A stretch of DNA of 64,000 bases, from assembly GCA_019873645.1 (NCBI GenBank), contig JAIOAX010000026.1, forward strand, positions 1 through 64,000. The letters run 5' to 3'. This document shows, in pieces, positions 33,080 to 41,800 of this stretch. Numbering within the stretch: the first letter of the stretch is position 1; each line of letters opens with the position of its first letter. A program made the position numbers and the translations under genes. A model generated the notes under the pieces. It was not told the origin of the DNA and searched no databases. It saw nothing but the letters and a program-made list of their open reading frames with translations. Origin of the DNA: Chloroflexota bacterium. GTDB lineage: Bacteria; Chloroflexota; Anaerolineae; B4-G1; SLSP01.

Positions 33080-34768
33080 CTACTCGCTCGCGTTCATCAG
33101 CCCATCCCACAGATAGCTGTAGTACTCGAACGCCCCGGTGTTGCCCTTGTGGTTGGGGTCGGCCGCGTTGATGCCCGCCGACCATGAAGCGATCACATCA
33201 TTGGCGTCGAAATCCGAACCATCGTGGAACTTGACGCCAGCGCGGAGCTTGCACACCCATTCGGTGAGATCAGCGTTCGGCTCACAAGAGGTCGCCAGCG
33301 CCGGGATCACTTCGCCTGAATCCTCGGCATAGTCAAATAGCGGTTCCAGGATTTGCTCACAAGCGGCCAGAGATTCTCCATCGCTCTCGTCGGCGCAGTA
33401 GAGACTGATCGGCTCGGCGTTCTGCATGAAGACGAGCGTGTCTTTGCCGGGATCCATGAGCTGGAATTTAGGCGAACGGAAGGGCGGCACATGCGCGTTC
33501 TTCACCGACTTAAGCGCCGCGTTGGCCGACGCGCCATGGGCAATGGGCACCATCGGCACGAGTTCACGAATAGCATTGTTGGCCGTCACGTAATAGGATT
33601 CGGCCTCCTTCGGATCGGCAATCTGCGAGCCTTTCAGCAACGCTTCGTAGATTTCGGGATGCGGCGTGCCAAACTGCGGATTTTCTTTGCTGAAGTGGAA
33701 GTCCAGGAAGTTAGTGATGTGCGGATAGTCCGCGCCCCAGCCGAGCAAATAGATACCGTCCAGCCGGCCATTCGTGGATTCGTCAATAAACTCGCCTGAT
33801 TCCATGACGACCACTTCGGCGTCAATGCCCAGGTTTTGCTTGAGTTGCGTCTGGATTTCCACGGCGACCAGCCCCGGTTCGGGGAGATAGGCGCGGAACA
33901 CATCGCGGTAGTAGATCTTGGTCTTGAAGCCGTTGGGGAAACCCGCCTCGGCCAGCAGGGCCTTGGCTTTAGCAGCGTCAAACTCATACCAGGGATCGCC
34001 GACGCAACCGTTGGGGATGCTGCATGGTGTGAAGTGCGAGGCCACTTCCGAACCTTTGGGGTAGAAGTTATCCACGATGCGCTTGCGGTCCAGCCCCATC
34101 GCGATGGCCTGCCGTACTTTCACGTTGTTGAACGGCTCGAAGGTGTTGGTCATCCCTACATAGAAAATGTTGGGGACTTCCGAATGGAGAAGTTGCAGAT
34201 TGGGGTCATTCTCAACCTTTTCATAGTCATCCGGGCTGATGAGGGTGATGTAATCCACCGTGCCGGATTGCAATTCCAACAAACGCGCCGCGCCTTCGGT
34301 GGCCCAACGGAAGACGAGCTTTTGCGTAATCGCTTTCTTGCCCCAATAGTTATCGTTGCGCTTCATCACGATGCTGTCGCCGCGGTTCCAGCTTTCCAGC
34401 ATATACGGGCCGGTACCGATGGGTTTGGACAACAGCTCGCCGGCACCGCCGTTCTTCTCGATCCATTCCTTGGGTTGAATGGCGAAGGGGATAAAAGCGA
34501 CTTTCGCCATAAAAGCCGGATCGGGCTTGCACAGGCTGAACTTGACCGTCAGTTCATCCACTGCCGCAATTTCCTTCATTTTGCCGCCGTAGCTGCAATC
34601 CGGGACGGAAATTTTCATCGGCACAAAAGGTGGTTTGGGCACGGCAGTCGCCGTAGGCTGCACGGCGGGGGTTGGTGCAGCCGTTGGCTTGGCCTTACAG
34701 GCAGCTAGACTCAGGGTCATCAGGGTAAAGAGGGACATGATTACGTACCACAGTGATCGGCGTTTCAT
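33080..34768 (-). CDS. Family 5 (oligopeptide) solute-binding lipoprotein, apparently circularly permuted
   Basis: 562 residues from ATG 34768 with AGGAGGAG upstream. A lipoprotein signal peptide (LAAC, Cys24) and a Pro/Thr linker come first. Residues 50-140 then match a segment usually in the middle of family 5 proteins (AVDELTVKFSLCKPDPAF, KPIGTGPYMLESWNRGD, RNDNYWG). The C-terminal lobe follows (VRQAIAMGLDRKRIVDNFYPKG, LLGWGADYPH, PMVPIAHGAS). Residues 441-562 carry what is normally the N-terminal start of the fold: EQILEPLFDY, ALATSCEP, WVCKLRAGVKFHDG and ANDVIASW. All parts are present but rotated. It serves the DppBC-like permeases encoded downstream. Confidence 0.85.
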   Translation of the reverse strand: MKRRSLWYVIMSLFTLMTLSLAACKAKPTAAPTPAVQPTATAVPKPPFVPMKISVPDCSYGGKMKEIAAVDELTVKFSLCKPDPAFMAKVAFIPFAIQPKEWIEKNGGAGELLSKPIGTGPYMLESWNRGDSIVMKRNDNYWGKKAITQKLVFRWATEGAARLLELQSGTVDYITLISPDDYEKVENDPNLQLLHSEVPNIFYVGMTNTFEPFNNVKVRQAIAMGLDRKRIVDNFYPKGSEVASHFTPCSIPNGCVGDPWYEFDAAKAKALLAEAGFPNGFKTKIYYRDVFRAYLPEPGLVAVEIQTQLKQNLGIDAEVVVMESGEFIDESTNGRLDGIYLLGWGADYPHITNFLDFHFSKENPQFGTPHPEIYEALLKGSQIADPKEAESYYVTANNAIRELVPMVPIAHGASANAALKSVKNAHVPPFRSPKFQLMDPGKDTLVFMQNAEPISLYCADESDGESLAACEQILEPLFDYAEDSGEVIPALATSCEPNADLTEWVCKLRAGVKFHDGSDFDANDVIASWSAGINAADPNHKGNTGAFEYYSYLWDGLMNASE

Positions 34769-34912
34769 ACTTCTCCTCCTTGAATATGAACCGTGTGAAT
34801 GAAACTGTTCGGGCACCGGGCGCCGAGGCCATCCCTTCGGATCAGCACCTCCTTTCACACACAACTTCCGAAGTTGATTTGGATGGGAGATCGGCAGGTG
34901 CTTGATGAAAAA

Positions 34913-34940
34913 ATTATAATGACTCTATGAGACTTGTCAA
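34913..34940 (-). promoter_or_regulatory. Consensus sigma-70 promoter of the oligopeptide transporter operon
   Basis: On the minus strand TTGACA (34940-34935), a 16-bp spacer and TATAAT (34918-34913), both perfect. It is about 145 bp upstream of the binding-protein ATG and partly adjoins the end of the TPR gene. Confidence 0.75.
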
Positions 34941-34967
34941 CCGGATAGCGGATATTTGTCATAGAGG

Positions 34968-35573
34968 TCAGTGTTTGAATCGGGGCAATTGTGAAAGCGT
35001 CGCGCGGATAATGCCGACAAGGTCGCGGGATTTGGCTTTCCGGGCAAGCTGTAAGGCTTTGTTAAGATAGGATTTCGCCCTGGTGGGGTTGCCATGCTGG
35101 GCATAAATGATCGCCAGGTTGCGGAGCGTCTTTGCCTGGCCTTCCAGGTCCCCCTGGGCTTCACGGATGGCAAGCGCGGCCTCGTAGATTTCGGCCGCTT
35201 TGGGCCAATCCCCCAGGCCGTTGTAGGCCGAGGCGATGTTGTTGAGCGTGGTCGCTTCGGCTTCCTGGTCGCCGCGTTCCTGAAGCATGCGGCGTGCCGG
35301 CTCCAATATCTCCAGCGCCTGCGCCCACTCCTTGCGCGCCAGGTAGACGCTGGCGATGTTATTGAGCGCCTCGGCCTGCCCGGCGACGTCGCCGGCTTCT
35401 TCCTGCAAGGCGTGGACTTGCCGGTAGGCGTTGAGCGCCGCTTCCCAGGCGCTGGCGGCCAGGTGTTCGCGCGCCTGCTGGTTCAGCGTCTCGATCTGCG
35501 CGGCACGAGAATCCTGAGTCTCTTGCTCAACACGGTTCTCAGTTTCTGGGATGGTCATATTTTCTTCTGACAT
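34968..35573 (-). CDS. Tetratricopeptide repeat protein
   Basis: 201 residues. After a polar N-terminal 25 residues there are four TPR-like repeats of about 40 residues with the pattern ALNNIASVYLARKEWAQALE, TTLNNIASAYNGLGDWPKAAE and TLRNLAIIYAQHGNPTRAKS, the elongated 40-residue type seen in kinesin-light-chain-like TPR proteins. No signal peptide. It would bind a protein partner; which one is unknown. ATG follows AAGGAGA, and the palindromic repeat array lies directly upstream, so a transcript from further upstream would carry that array as leader. Confidence 0.85.
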   Translation of the reverse strand: MSEENMTIPETENRVEQETQDSRAAQIETLNQQAREHLAASAWEAALNAYRQVHALQEEAGDVAGQAEALNNIASVYLARKEWAQALEILEPARRMLQERGDQEAEATTLNNIASAYNGLGDWPKAAEIYEAALAIREAQGDLEGQAKTLRNLAIIYAQHGNPTRAKSYLNKALQLARKAKSRDLVGIIRATLSQLPRFKH

Positions 35574-35602
35574 TGTCTTCTCCTTTGGAAAGACCGGCTT
35601 TG

Positions 35603-36147
35603 AAAAGAACCGGCTGAAGCCGGTATGTACGCTGTAACCGGCTGAGAGAACCGGCTGAAGCCGGTATGTACGCTGTAACCGGCTGAGAGAACCGGCTGAA
35701 GCCGGTATGTACGCTGTAACCGGCTGAGAAGAACCGGCTGAAGCCGGTATGTACGCTGTAACCGGCTGAGAGAACCGGCTGAAGCCGGTATGTACGCTGT
35801 AACCGGCTGAGAGAACCGGCTGAAGCCGGTATGTACGCTGTAACCGGCTGAGAAGAACCGGCTGAAGCCGGTATGTACGCTGTAACCGGCTGAGAGAACC
35901 GGCTGAAGCCGGTATGTACGCTGTAACCGGCTGAGAAGAACCGGCTGAAGCCGGTATGTACGCTGTAACCGGCTGAGAAGAACCGGCTGAAGCCGGTATG
36001 TACGCTGTAACCGGCTGAGAGAACCGGCTGAAGCCGGTATGTACGCTGTAACCGGCTGAGAAGAACCGGCTGAAGCCGGTATGTACGCTGTGTACCGGCT
36101 GAAGCCGGGGTGTACGCTGGGTACCGGCTAAAGCCGGCGTGTACGTT
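35603..36147. repeat. Palindromic 41/42-bp tandem repeat array
   Basis: Twelve near-identical units plus two short degenerate units on the right. Each unit holds the perfect palindrome ACCGGCT-GA-AGCCGGT, then ATGTACGCTGTA, then a third ACCGGCT and GAGAGA or GAGAAGA. The period is 41 or 42 bp depending on one extra A. It occupies the 579-bp gap between the L,D-transpeptidase and TPR genes. I see no gene in this gap. Confidence 0.92.
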
Positions 36148-36152
36148 GGTGG

Positions 36153-37178
36153 TTATGCGACGACCACAACGCGCGTGCCCTCTTCGGGCTTTGCGCAGCG
36201 GTAGGTATACAACTCATAAGGGACGACCGGTTCGACCCACTGGAAGACCCAGCGGGCAGCTCGACTGGGCACGTTCAGACAGCCATGGCTGTGACGGCGT
36301 CCGTAATCATTGTGCCAGTACGTGCCGTGAATCGCCACCCCGGACTCGGTGAAATAAGAGGGGAACGCTACCCCCACCAGGTCGTAATCCTCACCGATCA
36401 TCCGCTGCGTATGACGCTTGTACAGGATGCGAAATTCGCCGAGCGGCGTGGCCGTGTTCCACAGGCCGGAAGCGACCGGCGTAGAGAAAACCGGCGTCTG
36501 CCCCTCAAAACAAGTGAGCATTTGATCGCTGATGTCAACCTGCACCCACTTATCGGGATGGCCGGGTGAGATAGGTGTCAGATCTTCGCGGGTGATGGGA
36601 CGCAGCATATTCGCTGGGACGTAGGGGCCGGGGGCCCAGGCGATTCCCTCTTGCAGTTGATACCACCACATGCCTGTTTCATCCTGCACCGCAGCGACGA
36701 CGCGATACGTGGTCTCATAGTACAGACGACGCACAGCGTATGGTGAGTTAGGCGCCGGGCGACTGATGGCGACAGGTACGGTCACTTCGGCCCAAAAGCC
36801 AGGCGGTGTAACCTCGGTGACGACCGGTTGGAGGATGTTCTCGGAGGGGTGCACATAGCCGCTGTGGATGAAGCCGCCTTCGGTATAGTACCAGATGGGA
36901 TTGCTCGGCCAGGGCGCATCGCCGACCAGCATGGCCTTCAAGGGGATGACCTCGTCGCGCGCTTTCCAGGCCACGACTTGCGCCGTAGGGGAAGGTGCCT
37001 TGCGGATAGCCTCGCGGGTGCTGATGATGCGCCCCAGTGACGCCGGCGGCAGCAAGAATTCCGGCAAGGGATCAAACTCTATCGCGCTGGCCTGAACAGG
37101 TAGCTTCGGCCACAGCAACCAGGCAAGGGCGGCGGCGCTTAGTTTTAAGAATTGCCGGCGATGGAGGGATGGGTTCAT
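36153..37178 (-). CDS. L,D-transpeptidase (YkuD) with Tat-like signal
   Basis: 341 residues. The N-terminus RRQFLKLSAAALAWLLWP resembles a twin-arginine signal. About 180 residues of SH3-like/unknown sequence with GGFIHSGYVHP follow, then the YkuD catalytic domain (about 210-320) with VDISDQMLTCFEGQTPVF and the active-site stretch HGTYWHNDYG...SHGCLN, where the Cys is the nucleophile. It would cross-link or attach proteins to peptidoglycan outside the membrane, as seen in Chloroflexota with atypical cell walls. ATG 37178 has GGAG upstream. It is the last gene of the kinase-MFS run on this strand. Confidence 0.9.
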   Translation of the reverse strand: MNPSLHRRQFLKLSAAALAWLLWPKLPVQASAIEFDPLPEFLLPPASLGRIISTREAIRKAPSPTAQVVAWKARDEVIPLKAMLVGDAPWPSNPIWYYTEGGFIHSGYVHPSENILQPVVTEVTPPGFWAEVTVPVAISRPAPNSPYAVRRLYYETTYRVVAAVQDETGMWWYQLQEGIAWAPGPYVPANMLRPITREDLTPISPGHPDKWVQVDISDQMLTCFEGQTPVFSTPVASGLWNTATPLGEFRILYKRHTQRMIGEDYDLVGVAFPSYFTESGVAIHGTYWHNDYGRRHSHGCLNVPSRAARWVFQWVEPVVPYELYTYRCAKPEEGTRVVVVA

Positions 37179-37189
37179 AAAGAATCTCC

Positions 37190-37366
37190 AGAATTAAGAA
37201 TCAAGAATCAAAGAATGAGCGAATAAGAGAATCAGCGAATGAGCGAATGAGCGAATAAGAGAATCAGCGAATGAGCGAATGAGCGAATAAGAGAATCAGC
37301 GAATGAGCGAATCGGCGAATCAAAGAATCGAAAATCCAAAATCGAAAATCCAAAATCGGCAAGTCA
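37190..37366. repeat. GAATNAGC octamer repeat tract
   Basis: Built from eight-base units (GAATGAGC, GAATAAGA, GAATCAGC) arranged in a 32-bp higher-order period, three copies, ending in ATCGAAAATCCAAA-like units. It fills the gap between the MFS transporter stop and the L,D-transpeptidase start. Confidence 0.8.
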
Positions 37367-38824
37367 GGGTTCCTGGGTCACAACGGCGGACCGGGCGCGG
37401 AGACGCGCTTCGCGTTGGCGACGACGGACCAGCAGGCGACGCACGCGCTCATGTTGTTTGCGATCCAACGGATAAAACCATGCGACAACCATCACCCCGA
37501 TCAGCAACAGCGCGCCAACCGGCCCGGTAAGGATGCGAATCCCCCAAATCGCCGCTTCGGGTTGCGCGAATTGGGTCGCTCCCTCCGGCGGAACCCGGTA
37601 GCCTAACCAGCCGAGCACCTGCAACGCCACGAAAATGGCAACAGCGGTGGTCAGTTTGCGGATGAAGTTCTTGACGCCGTAGTAGATGCCTTCATGACGC
37701 TCACCGGTGCGCAATTCATCCCAGTCAATCACATCCGGGAAGATGGCGTCGGGCAGCACATGCGCCGCCGAGACACTGACGCCGATCAACACTGCCATCA
37801 CCACGACCAGGATGTACTGCTGCGGCGGCACAAAGTTCAGCGCCAGCAACAACACCACCCACCAGCCAATGGCGAGGATGTACGCCTTACGTTTGCCCAA
37901 ACGATAGGCCAGCCACGTCCACAAAGGCAGGACAATCACGGCGGTGAGTAACATCGCGCCCAACACGACCGATTCGATAGGCATGCCGATCCCCGGCACG
38001 GTTGCCAAGAGGTCGCCTTGCGCAATCCAATAGACGAGGAAGTACGGCAGCACCACGCCGATCAGGTCAAACGTCACCCAGTTGAGCATGTAGAGTGCGA
38101 CGGCGTAGCGGAAGGGGACGTTCTGCCAGGCGGTACGCAATGTGGTCTGAAACGAAACCTCCGGCGGACGCTCACGGCTCGATCTTTCGCGCACAGCGAA
38201 GAAGATCAGCAGGTAGGGGATAACTGCCGATGCGCCGAAGAGGGCCGCAACGATCACATAGCCTTGCTGTTGCGTGCCGCCGCCGGCCAGCGTGGCATCT
38301 ACGATCATCGGCGCGGCCACAGCGGTCACAATGGAGGCGATGAAATTGAAAAACATGCGGTAACCGGCAAGCGCGGTGCGCTCGTCATAGTCAGCGGTAA
38401 TTTCCGGCGTGAGGGCGTGGAAGGGTACAATCACCAGCGTTTGAAAGGTGTCGCTGAGTGCGTAGGCCAGCATCACGTGAATCATCAGCGCGATCTGGCT
38501 TTTCCATGGCGGCGCCCACCACAACAGCAAAAAGGCCAGGCCGTAGGGGATGGCGAAGTAGAGTAGAAAAGGCCGACGGCGTCCCCATTGGCTACGCACT
38601 TTGTCGCTGAGGGTGCCGACAAGCGGGTCATTGACCGCATCCCACAGCACGCCGATAAACGCGGCAAAGGAAGCCAGGCGCGGCTCAAGCCCCACCACGT
38701 CCGTTAAAAAGATGGCGTAGAAGATCTGCCGCAAGGTATTGAAGGTCGCCATGCCCCAGTCGCCGGTGCCGTAAATAATTTTGGTGAGCCAGGGAAGTTT
38801 TGACTGCGTTGCAGAAGTATCCAT
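37364..38824 (-). CDS. GPH-family sugar:cation symporter (MFS)
   Basis: 486 residues, 12 membrane helices, with the glycoside-pentoside-hexuronide family marks: a DALWDAVNDPLVGTLSD-like LWDAVNDPLVGTLSDKV motif near residues 60-80 and an RRRPFLLYFAIPYGLAFLLLW segment. Members carry sugars or glycosides with H+ or Na+. It starts 4 bp after the hybrid kinase stop, so it is probably co-transcribed, which could link sugar uptake to the signalling genes or merely reflect local packing. Confidence 0.87.
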   Translation of the reverse strand: MDTSATQSKLPWLTKIIYGTGDWGMATFNTLRQIFYAIFLTDVVGLEPRLASFAAFIGVLWDAVNDPLVGTLSDKVRSQWGRRRPFLLYFAIPYGLAFLLLWWAPPWKSQIALMIHVMLAYALSDTFQTLVIVPFHALTPEITADYDERTALAGYRMFFNFIASIVTAVAAPMIVDATLAGGGTQQQGYVIVAALFGASAVIPYLLIFFAVRERSSRERPPEVSFQTTLRTAWQNVPFRYAVALYMLNWVTFDLIGVVLPYFLVYWIAQGDLLATVPGIGMPIESVVLGAMLLTAVIVLPLWTWLAYRLGKRKAYILAIGWWVVLLLALNFVPPQQYILVVVMAVLIGVSVSAAHVLPDAIFPDVIDWDELRTGERHEGIYYGVKNFIRKLTTAVAIFVALQVLGWLGYRVPPEGATQFAQPEAAIWGIRILTGPVGALLLIGVMVVAWFYPLDRKQHERVRRLLVRRRQREARLRARSAVVTQEP

Positions 38825-38828
38825 AGTG

Positions 38829-41800
38829 TCACTCTTTAAGTAAAGGTAAAGAAACGGTAAACGTTGAGCCTACGCCGACTTCACTTGCAACTTTAATTTT
38901 TCCGCCATGGGCTTCGATGATACTATAACTGACCGATAAGCCAAGTCCCGAACCGTGGGGTTTGGTCGTGAAGAACGGCTCAAACAACTGCTCCAGGACT
39001 TGGGGACTCATCCCCACGCCGGTATCGCGGAAAGCAATCCAGGCCTGACCCTCTCTTTGAGCTGTGCTGAGGGTCAAAGTTCCTCCTTCAGGCATAGCGT
39101 CAATCGCATTGAGCACCAGGTTCAAGAACACTTGCTTAAGCTGGTTGGCGTTGGCCTGCACCAGCAACGGCTCAGCGCACCACTCACGTTCTACGGCGAT
39201 GGCACTATGTTGAAGTTGTTTGCCGGTTAACTCCAGAATATTTTCCAGAATCGCATGGATGTCAGTGGGTTGCCATTCCTGTTTGGCCGGCCGGTAGAAT
39301 TCACGCACGCGCCGGACAATGGCCGCGATGCGTCTAATCTCGCTTTCGGCCATCTGTAAATACTTTTCCATTCTATCCCGGCGTTGCTGTTCCTCCAGTT
39401 CCTCCATCGCCAAAGTCAAACAGCCTTGAATGGACTGCAAGGGGTTATTGATCTCATGAGCAATGGAGGCTGTCAAACGTCCTAACGCGCTCATTTTTTC
39501 ACTCTGGATCAACTGTGCTTGCGTTTCACGCAATTGCCGGAATTGCGTTTGCAAGTCCTGATACAGGCGCGCATTTTCCAGAGCAACAGCGGCAGAGCTA
39601 CTCAACGCCTCCAGCAATTCCTGGTCATGGTTATCAAAAGCACCTTGCTTTTTATCCACGACTTCAATCACGCCGATCGCCTCGCCTTTGACAAGAATGG
39701 GTACGGCCAACAGCGACTGTGTCTTCGCGCCGATAAGTTCGTCTACCTTTTTATAAAAACGCGGATCCTCCTGAGGATGAGAAACCAGGGCCGATTGCCG
39801 ATTATGGATGACCCAACTGGCAATGCTGTGGTCCAGGGGAATCTGTTGGCCTGCCAGAGCGGTTGCCGTAGTACTGCCGGCGCCAGCAGCAAAGACCAAT
39901 GCGCTCTTTTCGGGGTTCAGCAACCAGATTGAAGCATCCCGGGCTTCTAAGAGGGTGTGAATCTCACGCAGCGTTTGTTGAAGCACAACCTCGATTTCCA
40001 AATTGGAGGCCAGAGCATGCATGGCCGCATTGAGCGCCGCAATTTCACGGTTGCTGCGTTGGATGCGGGCGTAAAAACGCGCATTGGTCAATGCGACTGC
40101 CATTTGATTTGCCAGAGTTTGAATCAATTGCTCATCCGCAGCGTCGAAGGCCCCCACCATGCGGCTTTCCAGGTTCAACACACCCAACACTTGTGCGCCG
40201 ACTTTCAACGGTACGCACAGTTCGGTGTGGTAGATACGTTGTTCAGAGGGCGAAATATAGCCGGGATACAATGTGGTATCGGGGATATAGATTTTCTCGC
40301 CGGTCCGCACGACAGCAGCACATACGCCTTGCGTATCATCAAGCGGCAAGACAATCGTATCAAAAGTTTCTTCTTTCGTCGTATCTTTGTTCAAACTATA
40401 ATGATACAGGACCCGCTCCTGTTCGTCTACCAATCCACAGGCAAACAAGTCGGCCTGAACAACATGTTCGCCTATTTCCAGAATGCGCCTGATGATCGTT
40501 TTTTCATCGTAAAGCAAAGTCAATTCGCGTCCCAGATTGTAGACGGCGCTGAGGCGCTGTTCTAGCCGTTTGTTCTCGGTAATGTCAATCGTCAAGCCAC
40601 GCAGTCGAACCGCCTGTCCGTCTTCGATGACCAGGGTGACCATATCCCGCACCCACAGCAGCCGGCCATCGGCGGTCAGCATACGATATTCCTGGCTATA
40701 ATCACGCCGGTCGGCGACGGCCTGTTGGGCATAATCCAGCACTCGTGCGCGATCATCGGGATAAATGTGCTCAGACCAAAAAGTAGGCCGGGTAAGCCAT
40801 TCTTGCAACGGGTAGCCAAACAGGGACTCGGCCTGCCGACTGACGAAGGTATACCTTCCGGTTCGGACATCGGCCTCCCATACAATCCCTTCTACAGAGT
40901 TGACCAGGGCGGCATATTGTTGCTGGGATTCCCGCAGGGCCATTTCAGCGCGTTTACGTTCGATCAACACGGCCAAAACCTGCGCCGCCGCATACAAAAA
41001 GCGCGTTTCTTCGGGCTTGGGTAAATGTTCAGGATGCAGATACAGGGTCACAACGCCCAAAACTTGCTCGCCGGAGAGAATCGGCACGCAGTAGTGTCCG
41101 TGAGGTTGCATATCCGCAGGCCGCAATTCATGGCGCGGATCATCGCTATCGGCGAAGATGATTTCCCGCGTCGCGGCCGCGCGCCCGCACAAACATGTCC
41201 CGAAAGGCAAGTGCCCACACAACGCCTGTGCCTTGGCGCTCAAGCCGCGCTGCACACTTATGCCTAACTGTATGGGGTCATCCGGCGCGACGAGGAAGAT
41301 GGCGCCCTGGGGTATGAAAGGAATCCAATCCAGGGTCAACAGTTCATCCAATGCCTGCCGAAGCTGGGTTTCTAACGGAGCCTCTTCGAGCGCGATACGC
41401 AGCAGTGTATTCAACGCGCGTTGATGTTGGTGGCTCAAGCGCAGCGCCTGCTCTGCCTGCACCCGCTCGGTGACATCCCGCGCCAGCGCAATAAAACGGG
41501 CGTCTTCGGCCTGCGGATCGCCCTTTGGGGCGACCGAAAGCTCAAACCAGCCGGGACCTTCTGGAAATTGCAGCGCAAACAGTGCGCCTGTATCGCGCCC
41601 TTGTTGCGCCGCACGTTCCAATGCTTCCAGGATGACGCCGGCGACTGCTGGGGGGATCAATGCCTCCAGCGACCGGCCGATAAGTTGGGTGAGTGGCAGA
41701 GGTAAACGATCTGGGGAAACTGTACGGATGTCATACAGGGTTCCCCGGCGATCCACTTCGAACAACAGGTCCGGTAGCGCGCTCAAGGTGGCTTCCAGGC

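Noticed and set aside
35603..36147. CRISPR array
   Set aside because: The regular repeats have no unique spacers; the whole 41/42-bp unit is conserved, and no cas gene is near.
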